DNA of 64,000 bases from Xanthomonas theicola (GTDB taxonomy: Bacteria > Pseudomonadota > Gammaproteobacteria > Xanthomonadales > Xanthomonadaceae). Shown here in pieces: positions 27,626 to 36,490 of this stretch. Location: positions 1,280,001 to 1,344,000 of the forward strand of contig NZ_CP049017.1 of the NCBI RefSeq assembly GCF_014236795.1, read 5' to 3'. Within the stretch, counting starts at the first letter, position 1; every line of letters starts with the position of its first letter. Under the pieces are notes generated by a model, which was not told the DNA's origin, ran no database searches, and saw nothing but the letters and a program-made list of their open reading frames with translations. A program made the position numbers and the translations under genes.

Positions 27626-29515
27626 TCAACGATACCCAGCGGCCTGCAATTCGAACAGTTCCGCGTAGCGCCCGCCCTGCGCCATCAGCTCGGCATGGGT
27701 GCCGCTGGCCTCGATCCGGCCGCCGGCCAGGACCAGGATGCGGTCGGCCATGCGCACGCTGGAGAAACGGTGCGAGATCAGCACCGCGGTGCGGTCGTCG
27801 GACAGTTCCTTGAAGCGCTGGAACACCTCCAATTCGCTGCGCGCGTCCAGCGCCGCGGTCGGTTCGTCGAGGATCATCAACTGCGCGTCGCGCATGTAGG
27901 CGCGCGCGATCGCGATCTTCTGCCACTGCCCGCCGGACAGGTCCACGCCGGTCTTGAAGCGGCGCCCGATCAACTGCTCGTAGCCGTGCGGCAGGCCTTC
28001 GATCAGTTCCGCGGCCATCGCCCGCTGCGCGGCGGCGCGGATCCGCGCCGCGTCGGTCATCGAATCGACCCGGCCGACGCCGATGTTCTCGCCGGCGCTG
28101 AGGTGGTAGCGCACGAAGTCCTGGAAGATTACCCCCAGGTTGGCGCGCAGGTCGTCCAGGTCGTAGTCGCGCAGGTCGCGGCCGTCGAGCAGGATGCGGC
28201 CCTCGTCCGGGTCGTACAGCCGCGCCAGCAGCTTGACCAGGGTGGTCTTGCCGGCGCCGTTCTCGCCGACCAGCGCCAGTACCTCGCCGGCGCGCAGTTC
28301 GAAGTCCAGGTGCCGCACCGCCCACTGCGCGGCGTCCGGATAGCGGAAGCCCACGTTCTCGAACACGAAGCCGCGCACGATCGGCCGCGGCACCGGCGCC
28401 GCGCCGGGCCGGGTGCGGATCTCCGGCACGATGCGGAAGAACGAGTACAGATCGTCGAGGTACAGCGCCTGCCCGGCCACCTGCGAAAAACCGATCAGCA
28501 GCCCCTCCAGCAACTGGCGCAGGCGCAGGAAGCTGCCGGCCAGGAAGGTCAGGTCGCCGATGCTGAAGTCGCCGCGCACGGTACGCCAGGCGATGTAGCC
28601 GTAGGCGGCGTAGTAACCCAGCGTGCCCAACGCCGCCAGCAGCGTGCCCCACAGCATGCGCTTGCGCGCCAGCGCACGGTTGGCTTGGAAGAACCGATCG
28701 GCCAGCGCGCGGTAGCGCTCGATCAGGAAGCTGTGCAGGTTGAAGATCTTCACTTCCTTGGCGGTCTCGACGCTGGCGCCGACCTGGCGCAGGTAGTCGA
28801 GCTGGCGCCGTTCCGACGTCCACTGGAAGTTGAGCGAGTAGCCCAGCGCGTTGAAGTGCGACTCGCCGACGAATGCGGGCACCAATGCCACCGCCAGCAG
28901 CACGATCAGCCACGGCGCGTAGACCAGCAGGCCGATCGCGAAGCTGACCACGGTGATCGCGTCCTGCACCTGGCCAAACAGCTGGCCCATCAGGTTCATC
29001 CGGCCCATCGTCTGGCGCCGCGCGCGGTCGAGCTTGTCCTGCTGCTCGGGATCCTCGAAATCCTCCAGGTCCAGCTGCGCGGCATGTTCCATCAGCTGCA
29101 CGCTGGTGACGTTGTTGAACAGTTCCGACAGCAGCGTGTCGGCATAGCCGACCAGTCGTCCGAGCAGGTCCGAGCCGATCGCCAGCGCCAGTTCCAGCGC
29201 CAGCAGTTGCAACAGCCGGTCCAGCCGCGCGCTGGCCAGCGCCGCGCCGAACGAGCTGAAGCCGGGCGACTGCCCGACCAGGTGGATCGCCTCGTCGATG
29301 ATCAGCTTGCCGATGTACAGCGAAGCCACCGGGATCAGCGCGCGCAGCACGCGCAAGCCGATACTGCTGAGGGTCAGCCAGCGGCTGGTGCGCCAGATCT
29401 GGCGCAGGAACGGAGGCAGGTTGCGCATCGCCTCGAAGCGCTCGCGCAGGCTGGGGCCGGTAGCGGCGCCGCGCCGTGCCGCGCGGTGGGGAGGGGAAGA
29501 GGAGTGGGAGGCCAT
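27626..29515 (-). CDS. ABC exporter half-transporter (permease-ATPase fusion)
   Basis: The 629-residue protein has an N-terminal six-helix exporter domain (about 40-360) fused to a nucleotide-binding domain. Walker A GENGAGKTTL is at 417-426, the signature LSGGQWQK at 526-533, Walker B LMILDEP at 547-553, and ISHRFSSVRMADRILVL contains the switch His. It probably works as a homodimer exporting a lipid, peptide or drug; the substrate is unknown. I chose the ATG at 29515 (MASHSSSPPHRAARRG) because upstream frames are not protein-like. Confidence 0.88.
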   Translation of the reverse strand: MASHSSSPPHRAARRGAATGPSLRERFEAMRNLPPFLRQIWRTSRWLTLSSIGLRVLRALIPVASLYIGKLIIDEAIHLVGQSPGFSSFGAALASARLDRLLQLLALELALAIGSDLLGRLVGYADTLLSELFNNVTSVQLMEHAAQLDLEDFEDPEQQDKLDRARRQTMGRMNLMGQLFGQVQDAITVVSFAIGLLVYAPWLIVLLAVALVPAFVGESHFNALGYSLNFQWTSERRQLDYLRQVGASVETAKEVKIFNLHSFLIERYRALADRFFQANRALARKRMLWGTLLAALGTLGYYAAYGYIAWRTVRGDFSIGDLTFLAGSFLRLRQLLEGLLIGFSQVAGQALYLDDLYSFFRIVPEIRTRPGAAPVPRPIVRGFVFENVGFRYPDAAQWAVRHLDFELRAGEVLALVGENGAGKTTLVKLLARLYDPDEGRILLDGRDLRDYDLDDLRANLGVIFQDFVRYHLSAGENIGVGRVDSMTDAARIRAAAQRAMAAELIEGLPHGYEQLIGRRFKTGVDLSGGQWQKIAIARAYMRDAQLMILDEPTAALDARSELEVFQRFKELSDDRTAVLISHRFSSVRMADRILVLAGGRIEASGTHAELMAQGGRYAELFELQAAGYR

Positions 29516-29710
29516 CGGCGTATTGTGCCGGGGCCAGGTGCGCGCGGGGGTGTGGAACTGCGCCGGCCGCCGTGGGCGCATGCGCCAGGGGCGGCGGCGT
29601 GCGTGCCGGCAACTGCCGCCATCAGCGCCTGCGCAACCGGGCCCGCGGCCCGCGGCCGGTGCAGCCCTGCTTGCGCACGGCAATGCCGCGCCGCCGGCGT
29701 CGGCCCGGGC

Positions 29711-30616
29711 TCACTCGTCCAGGCGCAGGGTCAGGCACTTGGCCGCGCCGCCGGCCTTGAGGAATTCGTCCAGCGGGGTCTGCACCACTTGGTAGCCGAT
29801 CCCGGCCAGCGCCGCGCACAGCGCGGGCGTGGCGCGATTGAGCAGCAGGCGTTCGTCCAGGTCCACCGCATTGCAGGCGAAGGCGAGCGCATCGGCTTCG
29901 CCGACCGCGATGCGCTGCGCCCGCGGGATGCGGCGCGCGATCGCCTGCTGGGCGTCGTCGTCGAATGCGGCCGGGTAGTACAGCAGGTAGCCGTCGCGCA
30001 GCGGGCAGAAGCACGTATCCAGGTGGTAGAAGCGCGGGTCGACCAGGCGCAGCGGCAGCACGTCGATGTCCAGCAGGTCGGCCAGTTCGTGCGCGGCGGC
30101 CAGGTCGCTGCGATGGCCGTGGCCCATCCACAGGCGCCGCGCGCCGCGGTCCAGCAGCGCGTCGCCGGCGCCTTCGAAGTACAGGTCCTCGGGCAGTGCG
30201 CGGATGCGGAAGCCGGCGCGGCGGCACCATTCGGCGAACAGCACTTCCTCGCCGCGGCGTTCGGCATGTCGGAAACGGCTGGGCACGAAGCCCTCGCCGA
30301 GCACCAGGCCGGCGTTGGCGCTGAACACCATGTCCGGCAGCCCGGCCGCTGCATCGATCCGCTCGACCTGCGCGCCTGCCGCCTCCGCCGCAGCGACCAG
30401 CGCGTTCCATTGCGCCTGCGCGCGTTCGCGGCTGGCGGCGTGGACGTTGCCTTCCATCCAGGGGTTGATCACATAGTCCACCGCGAAGTGCTGCGGCGCG
30501 CACATCAGCAGGCGATGGCCGGCGCGGGCAGCGGCGCACGCCTGTGTCTCCGGCTCGGCGAGCGTCGGGTTCTCGCCGTCCGAGGCGGTACTGCCCGCCA
30601 GGAATTTCTTGATCAT
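29711..30616 (-). CDS. Amidinotransferase/arginine deiminase-superfamily enzyme
   Basis: The 301-residue protein has the guanidine-modifying fold: FAVDYVINPWMEGN, DMVFSANAGLVLGEGFVPSR (substrate Asp/Asn), the catalytic His in RFYHLDTCFCPL and the nucleophile Cys294 in GGAAKCLTLRLDE near the C-terminus. Members include dimethylarginine dimethylaminohydrolases and related citrulline- or ornithine-forming enzymes; the exact substrate is not clear. The start codon ATG at 30616 lies within a 41-bp tandem duplication. Confidence 0.8.
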   Translation of the reverse strand: MIKKFLAGSTASDGENPTLAEPETQACAAARAGHRLLMCAPQHFAVDYVINPWMEGNVHAASRERAQAQWNALVAAAEAAGAQVERIDAAAGLPDMVFSANAGLVLGEGFVPSRFRHAERRGEEVLFAEWCRRAGFRIRALPEDLYFEGAGDALLDRGARRLWMGHGHRSDLAAAHELADLLDIDVLPLRLVDPRFYHLDTCFCPLRDGYLLYYPAAFDDDAQQAIARRIPRAQRIAVGEADALAFACNAVDLDERLLLNRATPALCAALAGIGYQVVQTPLDEFLKAGGAAKCLTLRLDE

Positions 30617-30693
30617 GCCGGTCTTGTTCTACGCTGGAGTTGCGCGGACGCTATCATGCCGGCCTCGTTCTGCGCTGGGGTTGCGCGAACACT
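30612..30693. repeat. Imperfect 41-bp tandem duplication at a start codon
   Basis: 30612-30652 and 30653-30693 are two head-to-tail copies that both begin ATCATGCCGG and differ at about seven positions. On the minus strand each copy contains CCGGCATGAT, so the start codon of the amidinotransferase-like gene and its leader are duplicated. The rest of 30694-30937 shows no gene or hairpin that I can support. Confidence 0.75.
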
Positions 30694-30937
30694 AGCGGCG
30701 GCGTGTTGCGCAGACATGTCCGCGCGCCCGGGCGGTCGTCGCCGCGGGCGCGATCCGCGGCGACGGCAGCAGGTATCCGGCAACAGGCGGCAGGCGGTCG
30801 GAGCGAGGCGGCATCGGCCGGCGCCGACCGCGTGGTCCGGCCCCAGGCATCCTGCGGCCGGCATGACCGCCGGGCGGCCATGCCGCCCGCTGCTGCGCTC
30901 ACGGCAGCGCCGGTTGCAGGCCCACCCCGAGCCGGTT

Positions 30938-31339
30938 CTAGGCATTGATCACGGCGATGGCCATGGTCAGTGCGCTGATCCCGCGGTCCTCGAAGTGCGT
31001 TGCCAGGGCATCGTAGGCGGCCTGCGGCGGTGCGCCCGACGGCAGCGTGGTCAGCGCCTCGGCCCACGCCAGCGCCGCGCGTTCGCGCGGGTCGAAGAAC
31101 CGGCTCTCGTGCCAGCCGGCGACGGTGTCGAGCTTGCGCGGCTCGATGCCGGCCTTGCGCAGCGCGGTGGCGTGCATGTCGATGCAGTATGTGCAGCCGT
31201 TGCGCTGGGAGACGCGCAGGAACACCAGTTCGGCCAGTTCCGCGCCGAGCACGCCATCGTGGACGTGTTGGCTGGCGGCCAGCAGGGCGCGGAAGGCGCC
31301 GGGTTCGTGGCGGGTGTAGTCGATGCGATGGAAGTGCAT
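30938..31339 (-). CDS. AhpD-like carboxymuconolactone decarboxylase-family protein (ECF41 partner)
   Basis: The 133-residue protein carries the AhpD-type redox motif SQRNGCTYCIDMHATAL (Cys49, Cys52, His56) with the upstream Glu in AELAELVFLR. Such small proteins act as peroxidase or thiol-redox partners. It lies 84 bp downstream of the ECF41 sigma factor gene on the same strand. An ECF41-type promoter (TGTCACG-N16-CGTC) at 31384-31410 sits about 45 bp before the ATG. This matches the known genomic pairing of ECF41 sigma factors with carboxymuconolactone decarboxylases. Confidence 0.88.
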   Translation of the reverse strand: MHFHRIDYTRHEPGAFRALLAASQHVHDGVLGAELAELVFLRVSQRNGCTYCIDMHATALRKAGIEPRKLDTVAGWHESRFFDPRERAALAWAEALTTLPSGAPPQAAYDALATHFEDRGISALTMAIAVINA

Positions 31340-31383
31340 GGGGCGCGTGCCATGACGGCCGCAGTCGCCGTCTTCGCTGCAAG

Positions 31384-31410
31384 GACGCGGCAGCGCGCAG
31401 GGGCGTGACA
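31384..31410 (-). promoter_or_regulatory. ECF41-type promoter of the ahpD-like gene
   Basis: The minus strand reads TGTCACG (-35), exactly 16 bp, then CGTC (-10). From memory the described ECF41 promoter is TGTCACA-N16-CGTC, so only the last -35 base differs. The same two boxes with the same spacing occur before the sigma factor gene itself at 32320-32346. Confidence 0.75.
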
Positions 31411-31422
31411 GCCGCGTCTGCG

Positions 31423-32310
31423 TCAGGCGCCCACCGGCGCAGGCGAACGCGGTCCGGCCAACGCCGGCAGCTTGTCCGGGTTCATCAGCGTCAGCACTTC
31501 GATGATGCGGTCCCGCGCGATCACCACCAGCGTCGCCGAATGCAGCCGCCCGCCCTGGAAACGCAGGATCGCCGGTTCGCCGTTGACCGAGCCGATCCGC
31601 ACCTGCAGGCCCAGGCTGCGTCGCGCCACCGCCCAATACAGCCTGGCGATGCGCTCGGCGCCGAGCAGCGGCCGCAGGCTGGCGGCGACCTTGCCGCCGC
31701 CGTCGGACAGCAGCCGCGCATTGGCGTCGAGCAGGGCCACGATGGCCGCGCGCTCGCCGCTGTGCGCGGCGTGCATGAAGCGCTCCAACAGCTGGCGGTG
31801 CCGCTCCGGCGCGACCGCGAAGCGCGGACGCTCGGCCTTCAGGCGTTTGCGGGCGCGGTGCACCAACTGCCGGCAATTGGCCTGTGCGTGGCCGAGCAGG
31901 CTGGCGATCTGCGCATAGTCGTAGTCGAACGCCTCCTTCAGCAGGAACGCGGCGCGTTCGTCCGGGCCCAGCCGCTCCAGCAGCGCCAGGAACGCCACCG
32001 ACACCTGCTCTGCGCGCGCATGGCGCTCGGCCGGGTCGGCTTCCTCGGCGATCTCCAGCGGCTCGGGCAACCACGGGCCGGTGTAGTGGACGCGGGCGCT
32101 GCGCGCGGCGCGCAGCCGGTCCAGCCCGAGCCGGGTGGCGACGGTCGCCAGCCAGGCCTGGGGGTCGCGGATCGCGGCGCGGTCGCCGGCCTGCCAGCGC
32201 AGCCATGCATCCTGCACCACCTCCTCGGCGTCGCTGCGGCTGCCGAGCAACCGGTAGGCCAGGCCGAACAGCCTGGGACGTTGCGACTCGAAGGTCGGAT
32301 CGGGATGCAT
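31423..32310 (-). CDS. sigJ: ECF41-family sigma factor (SigJ-like) with SnoaL-like C-terminal domain
   Basis: The 295-residue sigma factor starts MHPDPTFESQRP. It has region 2 (RLFGLAYRLLGSRSDAEEVV then QDAWLRW), region 4 (LLERLGPDERAAFLLKEAFD, IASLLGHAQANCRQLVHRAR) and a fused SnoaL-like domain. The linker motif WLPEP (residues 80-84) and DGGGK (203-207) are hallmarks of ECF41 proteins, where the C-terminal domain, not an anti-sigma factor, controls activity. I chose the ATG at 32310 rather than 32334 because a promoter-like element covers the upstream ATG. The gene is probably autoregulated. Confidence 0.9.
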   Translation of the reverse strand: MHPDPTFESQRPRLFGLAYRLLGSRSDAEEVVQDAWLRWQAGDRAAIRDPQAWLATVATRLGLDRLRAARSARVHYTGPWLPEPLEIAEEADPAERHARAEQVSVAFLALLERLGPDERAAFLLKEAFDYDYAQIASLLGHAQANCRQLVHRARKRLKAERPRFAVAPERHRQLLERFMHAAHSGERAAIVALLDANARLLSDGGGKVAASLRPLLGAERIARLYWAVARRSLGLQVRIGSVNGEPAILRFQGGRLHSATLVVIARDRIIEVLTLMNPDKLPALAGPRSPAPVGA

Positions 32311-32319
32311 GGCGACCAG

Positions 32320-32346
32320 GACGGAACAGGGCATGCCGGCGTGACA
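32320..32346 (-). promoter_or_regulatory. ECF41-type promoter of the sigma factor gene
   Basis: The minus strand reads TGTCACG, 16 bp, CGTC, identical in both boxes and spacing to the element before the ahpD-like gene. A start point about 7 bp after the -10 would put the mRNA 5' end within a few bases of the ATG at 32310, so a leaderless or nearly leaderless transcript is predicted. Confidence 0.7.
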
Positions 32347-32411
32347 GCGGGCGGGTCGGCCGCTTTGCCCTAAAATAGCCCGGTTTCCCCCCGCCAGCCG
32401 TAGAGCCAGCC

Positions 32412-33935
32412 GTGACCTCGATCAAGCAGGAAGACTTCATCCAGTCCGTCGCCGATGCGCTGCAGTACATCAGCTACTACCATCCGGTCGACTACATCAA
32501 GAACCTGGCGGCCGCCTACGAGCGCGAACAGTCGCCTGCGGCCAAGGACGCGATCGCGCAGATCCTGATCAACTCGCGCATGTGCGCCGAGGGCCGCCGG
32601 CCGATCTGCCAGGACACCGGCATCGTCACCGTGTTCCTGGAAGTCGGCATGGACGTGCGCTGGGACGACGCCACGATGGGCGTGGGGGACATGGTCAACG
32701 AGGGCGTGCGCCGCGCCTACAACCATCCGCACAACAAGCTGCGCGCCAGCGTGCTCGCCGATCCGGCCGGCAAGCGCGCCAATACCCGCGACAACACCCC
32801 GGCGGTGGTCAACGCCAAGCTCGTGCCGGGCGACTACGTCGAGGTGATCGTCGCGGCCAAGGGCGGCGGCTCGGAAGCCAAGAGCAAGTTCGTCATGCTC
32901 AATCCCTCCGACTCGATCGTCGACTGGGTGCTCAAGACCGTGCCGACCATGGGCGCCGGCTGGTGCCCGCCGGGCATGCTCGGCATCGGCATCGGCGGCA
33001 CCGCCGAGAAGGCGATGCTGCTGGCCAAGGAAGCGCTGATGGAGCCGATCGACATCGTCGACCTGCAGGCGCGCGGCGCGTCCAATCGCGCCGAGGAACT
33101 GCGCCTGGAGCTGTACGAGAAGGTCAACGCGCTGGGCATCGGCGCGCAGGGCCTTGGCGGGCTGACCACGGTGCTGGACATCAAGGTCAAGGACTACCCG
33201 ACCCACGCCGCCAATCTGCCGGTGGCGATGATCCCCAACTGCGCGGCCACCCGCCACGCCCACTTCACCCTGGACGGCAGCGGCCCGGTGATGCTGGAGC
33301 CGCCGTCGCTGGAAGACTGGCCCACGCTCACCTACAACCCGAGCAACGCGCGCCGGGTGAACCTGGACACCATCACCGGCGAGGAAGTGGCCCGCTTCAA
33401 GCCGGGCGAGGTGATCCTGCTCAACGGCAAGCTGCTGACCGGCCGCGACGCCGCGCACAAGCGCATGATCGACATGCTCAACCGTGGCCAGGCGCTGCCG
33501 GTCGACTTCACCGACCGCTTCATCTACTACGTCGGCCCGGTCGACCCGGTGCGCGACGAAGTGGTGGGCCCGGCCGGCCCGACCACCGCCACGCGCATGG
33601 ACAAGTTCACCCGGCAGATGCTGGAGCAGACCGGCCTGCTCGGCATGGTCGGCAAGGCCGAGCGCGGCGATGCGGCGATCGCGGCGATCCGCGACAACAA
33701 GGCCGTGTACCTGATGGCGGTCGGCGGCTCGGCCTACCTGGTGTCCAAGGCGATCAAGGCCGCGCGCGTGCTGGCGTTCGAAGACCTGGGCATGGAGGCG
33801 ATCTACGAATTCGAGGTCAAGGACATGCCGGTCACCGTGGCGGTGGATGCCAGCGGCGCGTCGGTGCACAAGAGCGGCCCGCGTGAATGGCAAGCGCGCA
33901 TCGGCAAGATCCCGGTGGTGGTCGAGCCGGCCTGA
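32412..33935 (+). CDS. Class I (iron-sulphur) fumarate hydratase
   Basis: The 507-residue fumarase interconverts fumarate and malate in the TCA cycle using an oxygen-sensitive [4Fe-4S] cluster. Family signatures are RRPICQDTGIVTVFLEVGM (Cys66), GGSEAKSKFVMLNPSDS, GAGWCPPGMLGIGIGGTAEK and IPNCAATRHAHFTLDGSGP, with the C-terminal half YYVGPVDPVRDEVVGPAGPT. The Cys in these segments are candidate cluster ligands. The start is the GTG at 32412. A TAAAAT about 40 bp upstream (32371-32376) may be its -10 box. Confidence 0.93.
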   Translation: MTSIKQEDFIQSVADALQYISYYHPVDYIKNLAAAYEREQSPAAKDAIAQILINSRMCAEGRRPICQDTGIVTVFLEVGMDVRWDDATMGVGDMVNEGVRRAYNHPHNKLRASVLADPAGKRANTRDNTPAVVNAKLVPGDYVEVIVAAKGGGSEAKSKFVMLNPSDSIVDWVLKTVPTMGAGWCPPGMLGIGIGGTAEKAMLLAKEALMEPIDIVDLQARGASNRAEELRLELYEKVNALGIGAQGLGGLTTVLDIKVKDYPTHAANLPVAMIPNCAATRHAHFTLDGSGPVMLEPPSLEDWPTLTYNPSNARRVNLDTITGEEVARFKPGEVILLNGKLLTGRDAAHKRMIDMLNRGQALPVDFTDRFIYYVGPVDPVRDEVVGPAGPTTATRMDKFTRQMLEQTGLLGMVGKAERGDAAIAAIRDNKAVYLMAVGGSAYLVSKAIKAARVLAFEDLGMEAIYEFEVKDMPVTVAVDASGASVHKSGPREWQARIGKIPVVVEPA

Positions 33936-34019
33936 GCCGGCGCCGCGCGCGGGCACGGCGCGGCATGCGAGACTGCCGCCGCCGTGTCGCCCGGCTCCGG
34001 CGACCCACCAGGAGATCGC

Positions 34020-34655
34020 ATGAGCGCCACCTTGTACTACTCGCCCAGCACCGCCGCCCTGGTGGTGCACTGGCTGCTGATCGAGCTGGAGGTGCCGCAT
34101 ACCCTGCACGCCCTGGACTTCGATCGGCGCGAGCACAAAGCGCCCGAGTACCTGCGGCTCAATCCGGCCGGCGTGGTGCCGACCCTGGTGCTGGACGGGC
34201 AGGTGCTGACCGAGGCGGCGGCGATCGTGCTGCACCTGGCCGACCTGCATCCGCAGGCCGGGCTGGCGCCGCCGCCCGGCAGCCGGGCGCGCGCTGAGTA
34301 CTACCGCTGGATGCTGTTCTGCGCAAACACGCTGCAGCCGGCGTACCGTGCCTGGTTCTATCCGGACGAGCCGGCCGGTGCCGACAACGTGGAGGCGAGC
34401 AAGGCGCAGGCGCGGCAGAAGCTGGAAGCGGCGTGGGAACAGGTTGCGCGGCACCTGCAGGCGAACGGTCCGTACCTGCTCGGCGCGCAGCTGTCGGCGG
34501 CCGATTTCATGCTGACGATGATGATGCGCTGGTCGCGCAACATGCCGCGGCCCAGCGATGCCTGGCCGGCGTTGCAGGCGCATGCGCAGCGGATGAAGGC
34601 GCGTCCTGCGTTCCAGGAAACCTGCCGCCGCGAAGGCCTGACCGACTGGACCTGA
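34020..34655 (+). CDS. Glutathione S-transferase
   Basis: The 211-residue protein has an N-terminal thioredoxin-like domain (MSATLYYSPSTAALVVHWLL, PAGVVPTLVLDGQVLTEAAA with the cis-Pro and the Glu-Ala-Ala glutathione-binding turn). A helical C-terminal domain contains LLGAQLSAADFMLTMMMRWS (N-capping box Asp). GGAGAT lies just before the ATG at 34020. The electrophile substrate is unknown. Another GST gene in the window (41806-42432) is dead, so this is the intact one. Confidence 0.9.
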   Translation: MSATLYYSPSTAALVVHWLLIELEVPHTLHALDFDRREHKAPEYLRLNPAGVVPTLVLDGQVLTEAAAIVLHLADLHPQAGLAPPPGSRARAEYYRWMLFCANTLQPAYRAWFYPDEPAGADNVEASKAQARQKLEAAWEQVARHLQANGPYLLGAQLSAADFMLTMMMRWSRNMPRPSDAWPALQAHAQRMKARPAFQETCRREGLTDWT

Positions 34656-34725
34656 GCGCGGCGGCAGTGTCGCGCGACGGCCACGGAGGGCCGCCGCGCG
34701 ATGCCGGCGTCGCGCCTGTCAGGCC

Positions 34726-35874
34726 TCAGTACCACTCCAGCAGCGACACGCCCAGGCCCACGTAGGTGGCGCGATGGTTGTAGTCGATCATGCTTTCGCC
34801 GTAGCCGTCGAACACCTGCACGTGGCCGCGCAGCAGGTTGCTGATCGGAAAGCCCCAGTCCAGCTGCACCGCGCCGTGCGAGCGATCGCCGCTGCGCAGC
34901 GAATGCCGCGCCATCAGCGAGATCTCGTGGCCGCCGCGGTTGTAGGTCAAGGTCGCGTCGCCGCGGCCCATGTAGTCCTCGATGTCCGGGTTGTTGTCCT
35001 GACGCCTGCTTTCCGGGAGCCTGTACCATGGACGCAGCACCAGCGCCCAGTTCTCCCGGTCCAGACCGATGTTGAGGATCGCCCGGTTCCAGCTGCGCGA
35101 CAGCGGGTCGCTGCGGCCATTGGACTGGTGGTTGAGCTGGATCCCGGTCATCCGTCCCTTCCAACCGAACAGGCTGTAGTTGTTGCGGAACACCAGCGCC
35201 AGTTCCGGCTCGTAGTTGGTCTCGCGGAACGGCCGCGACTGCTCGCTGTTGTAGACCTGCCAGCGCGAACTCTGGGTATAGGCGCCCCACAGGTCGCCGT
35301 TGTCGCCGAAGATGTTCTCCACGATCTTGGTCTTGAAGCTGAGCTGGAACTTGGCTTCGATGCTGTCCAGCGGCTCGGCGGTGGTCACCGTGTTGTTCGG
35401 GTTCGGCGAGGACGGGGTCTCGTTCTTCTTGCTGGTCCAGAACGCCGGCAGCAGGTACACCGGCTTGTAGGCGCGCAGCTGGAAGTTGCCCAACTTGGAA
35501 TCCCTGGCCAGCTCCCAGCGGCTGTCCAGCAGCGAACCCTTGCCGGCGTTGGCGATGGTGGCGTCGTAGCGGTCGTCCTTGAACAGCGAGGCGGCGCGCT
35601 GGCGGGTGCGCTCGGCCAGGCCGGCGTCCTGCGGGATCGACGTATCCCGCTGCTGCTTCTGGCTCTCGCTGGCCATCTTCGCCGCCGCATCGGCGGCCTG
35701 CGGATCGGCCCGGTGCGACAGCGCCTGGTCGTAGCAGGACAGGCGCGCGGCGTCGCTGGTAATGGCGACGCAGGCTTCGGGCGAGGCGGGAGTGGGCATC
35801 ACTTCCTGGGCGTGGGCCAGCGGCATCGCCGCCAAGGACAGCAGCAACAGGGGACGGGCCGGGCGATGGATCAT
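34726..35874 (-). CDS. pldA: Outer-membrane phospholipase A1 PldA
   Basis: The 382-residue protein has a signal peptide (MIHRPARPLLLLSLAAMPLA, cleavage after HAQ). A periplasmic N-terminal extension with one Cys pair follows, then the 12-stranded OMPLA barrel. The active-site segment GIQLNHQSNGRSDPLSRSWN carries the catalytic His and Ser (HxSNG) and the downstream Asn. The last residue pattern (VGLGVSLLEWY) ends in an aromatic residue as expected for outer-membrane insertion. It hydrolyses phospholipids that reach the outer leaflet. Confidence 0.92.
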   Translation of the reverse strand: MIHRPARPLLLLSLAAMPLAHAQEVMPTPASPEACVAITSDAARLSCYDQALSHRADPQAADAAAKMASESQKQQRDTSIPQDAGLAERTRQRAASLFKDDRYDATIANAGKGSLLDSRWELARDSKLGNFQLRAYKPVYLLPAFWTSKKNETPSSPNPNNTVTTAEPLDSIEAKFQLSFKTKIVENIFGDNGDLWGAYTQSSRWQVYNSEQSRPFRETNYEPELALVFRNNYSLFGWKGRMTGIQLNHQSNGRSDPLSRSWNRAILNIGLDRENWALVLRPWYRLPESRRQDNNPDIEDYMGRGDATLTYNRGGHEISLMARHSLRSGDRSHGAVQLDWGFPISNLLRGHVQVFDGYGESMIDYNHRATYVGLGVSLLEWY

Positions 35875-36004
35875 GCAGGGTCTCTCGGAAACAGGCGGCG
35901 CGGGCGGGTGGTGCGCTGCCGATGTGAATAGCCGGCTGCGAAAATACAGCAGCCGCCACAACGGGGTCATCACACGTTCATCTCGTGCCGCGCATGGCGC
36001 CGGG

Positions 36005-36490
36005 TCAGAACAGCCAGGCCGCCGCGAACAGGCCGACCATCGCCAGCGCCAGGGCCAGCTTGGCGGCGGTGCCCAGGACGATGCCCAACCAGGTGCCGAG
36101 GCCGACCTTGGTGGCGCGATGCAGTTGCCGGCCATGCCAGTATTCGCCGGCCAGGGCGCCGACGAAGGGGCCGACGAACAGGCCGACCGGCATGAAGAAC
36201 AACCCCGCCACCCCGCCCAGCACCGAGCCCCACAGCGCCTTGGGGCTGGCGCCGACGCGCTTGGCGCCGAACACGGTGGCCAGGAAGTCGACCAGGAACG
36301 ACAGCAGGGTCAGCACGCCGAGCACCGCTAGCATCACCCAGCCCACGCGCTGGAAGCCGTCGGCCCATGCCGCCAGCAACAGCCCGGCGAACATCAGCGG
36401 TATCCCCGGCAGGGCAGGCAGCACCACCCCGGCCAGCCCCAAGAACACCAGCAGTCCGGCGATCATATGGTAGATGAACGTAGGATCCAC
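36005..36490 (-). CDS. DUF456 family membrane protein
   Basis: The 161-residue protein from the GTG at 36490 (VDPTFIYHMIAGLLVFLGLA) has a GGAG 10 bp upstream. It has four to five hydrophobic helices, with VLPALPGIPLMFAGLLLAAW and GLFFMPVGLFVGPFVGALAG typical of DUF456. The glycine-rich segments suggest a small channel-like or scaffold protein; the function is not established. A start at the upstream ATG (36598) would add a hydrophilic leader without conserved features. Confidence 0.8.
   Translation of the reverse strand: MDPTFIYHMIAGLLVFLGLAGVVLPALPGIPLMFAGLLLAAWADGFQRVGWVMLAVLGVLTLLSFLVDFLATVFGAKRVGASPKALWGSVLGGVAGLFFMPVGLFVGPFVGALAGEYWHGRQLHRATKVGLGTWLGIVLGTAAKLALALAMVGLFAAAWLF

Noticed and set aside
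29516..29683. Upstream extension of the ABC exporter
   Set aside because: The extra residues are Arg/Ala/Gly-rich without helix or family features; the ATG at 29515 fits better.
27596..31408. A 1270-codon open frame on the plus strand
   Set aside because: Antisense to the ABC exporter, amidinotransferase and AhpD-like genes, which carry clear motifs on the minus strand.
32370..34583. 737-codon frame antisense to fumarase and GST
   Set aside because: No domain or signal; the opposite strand has unmistakable fumarase signatures.
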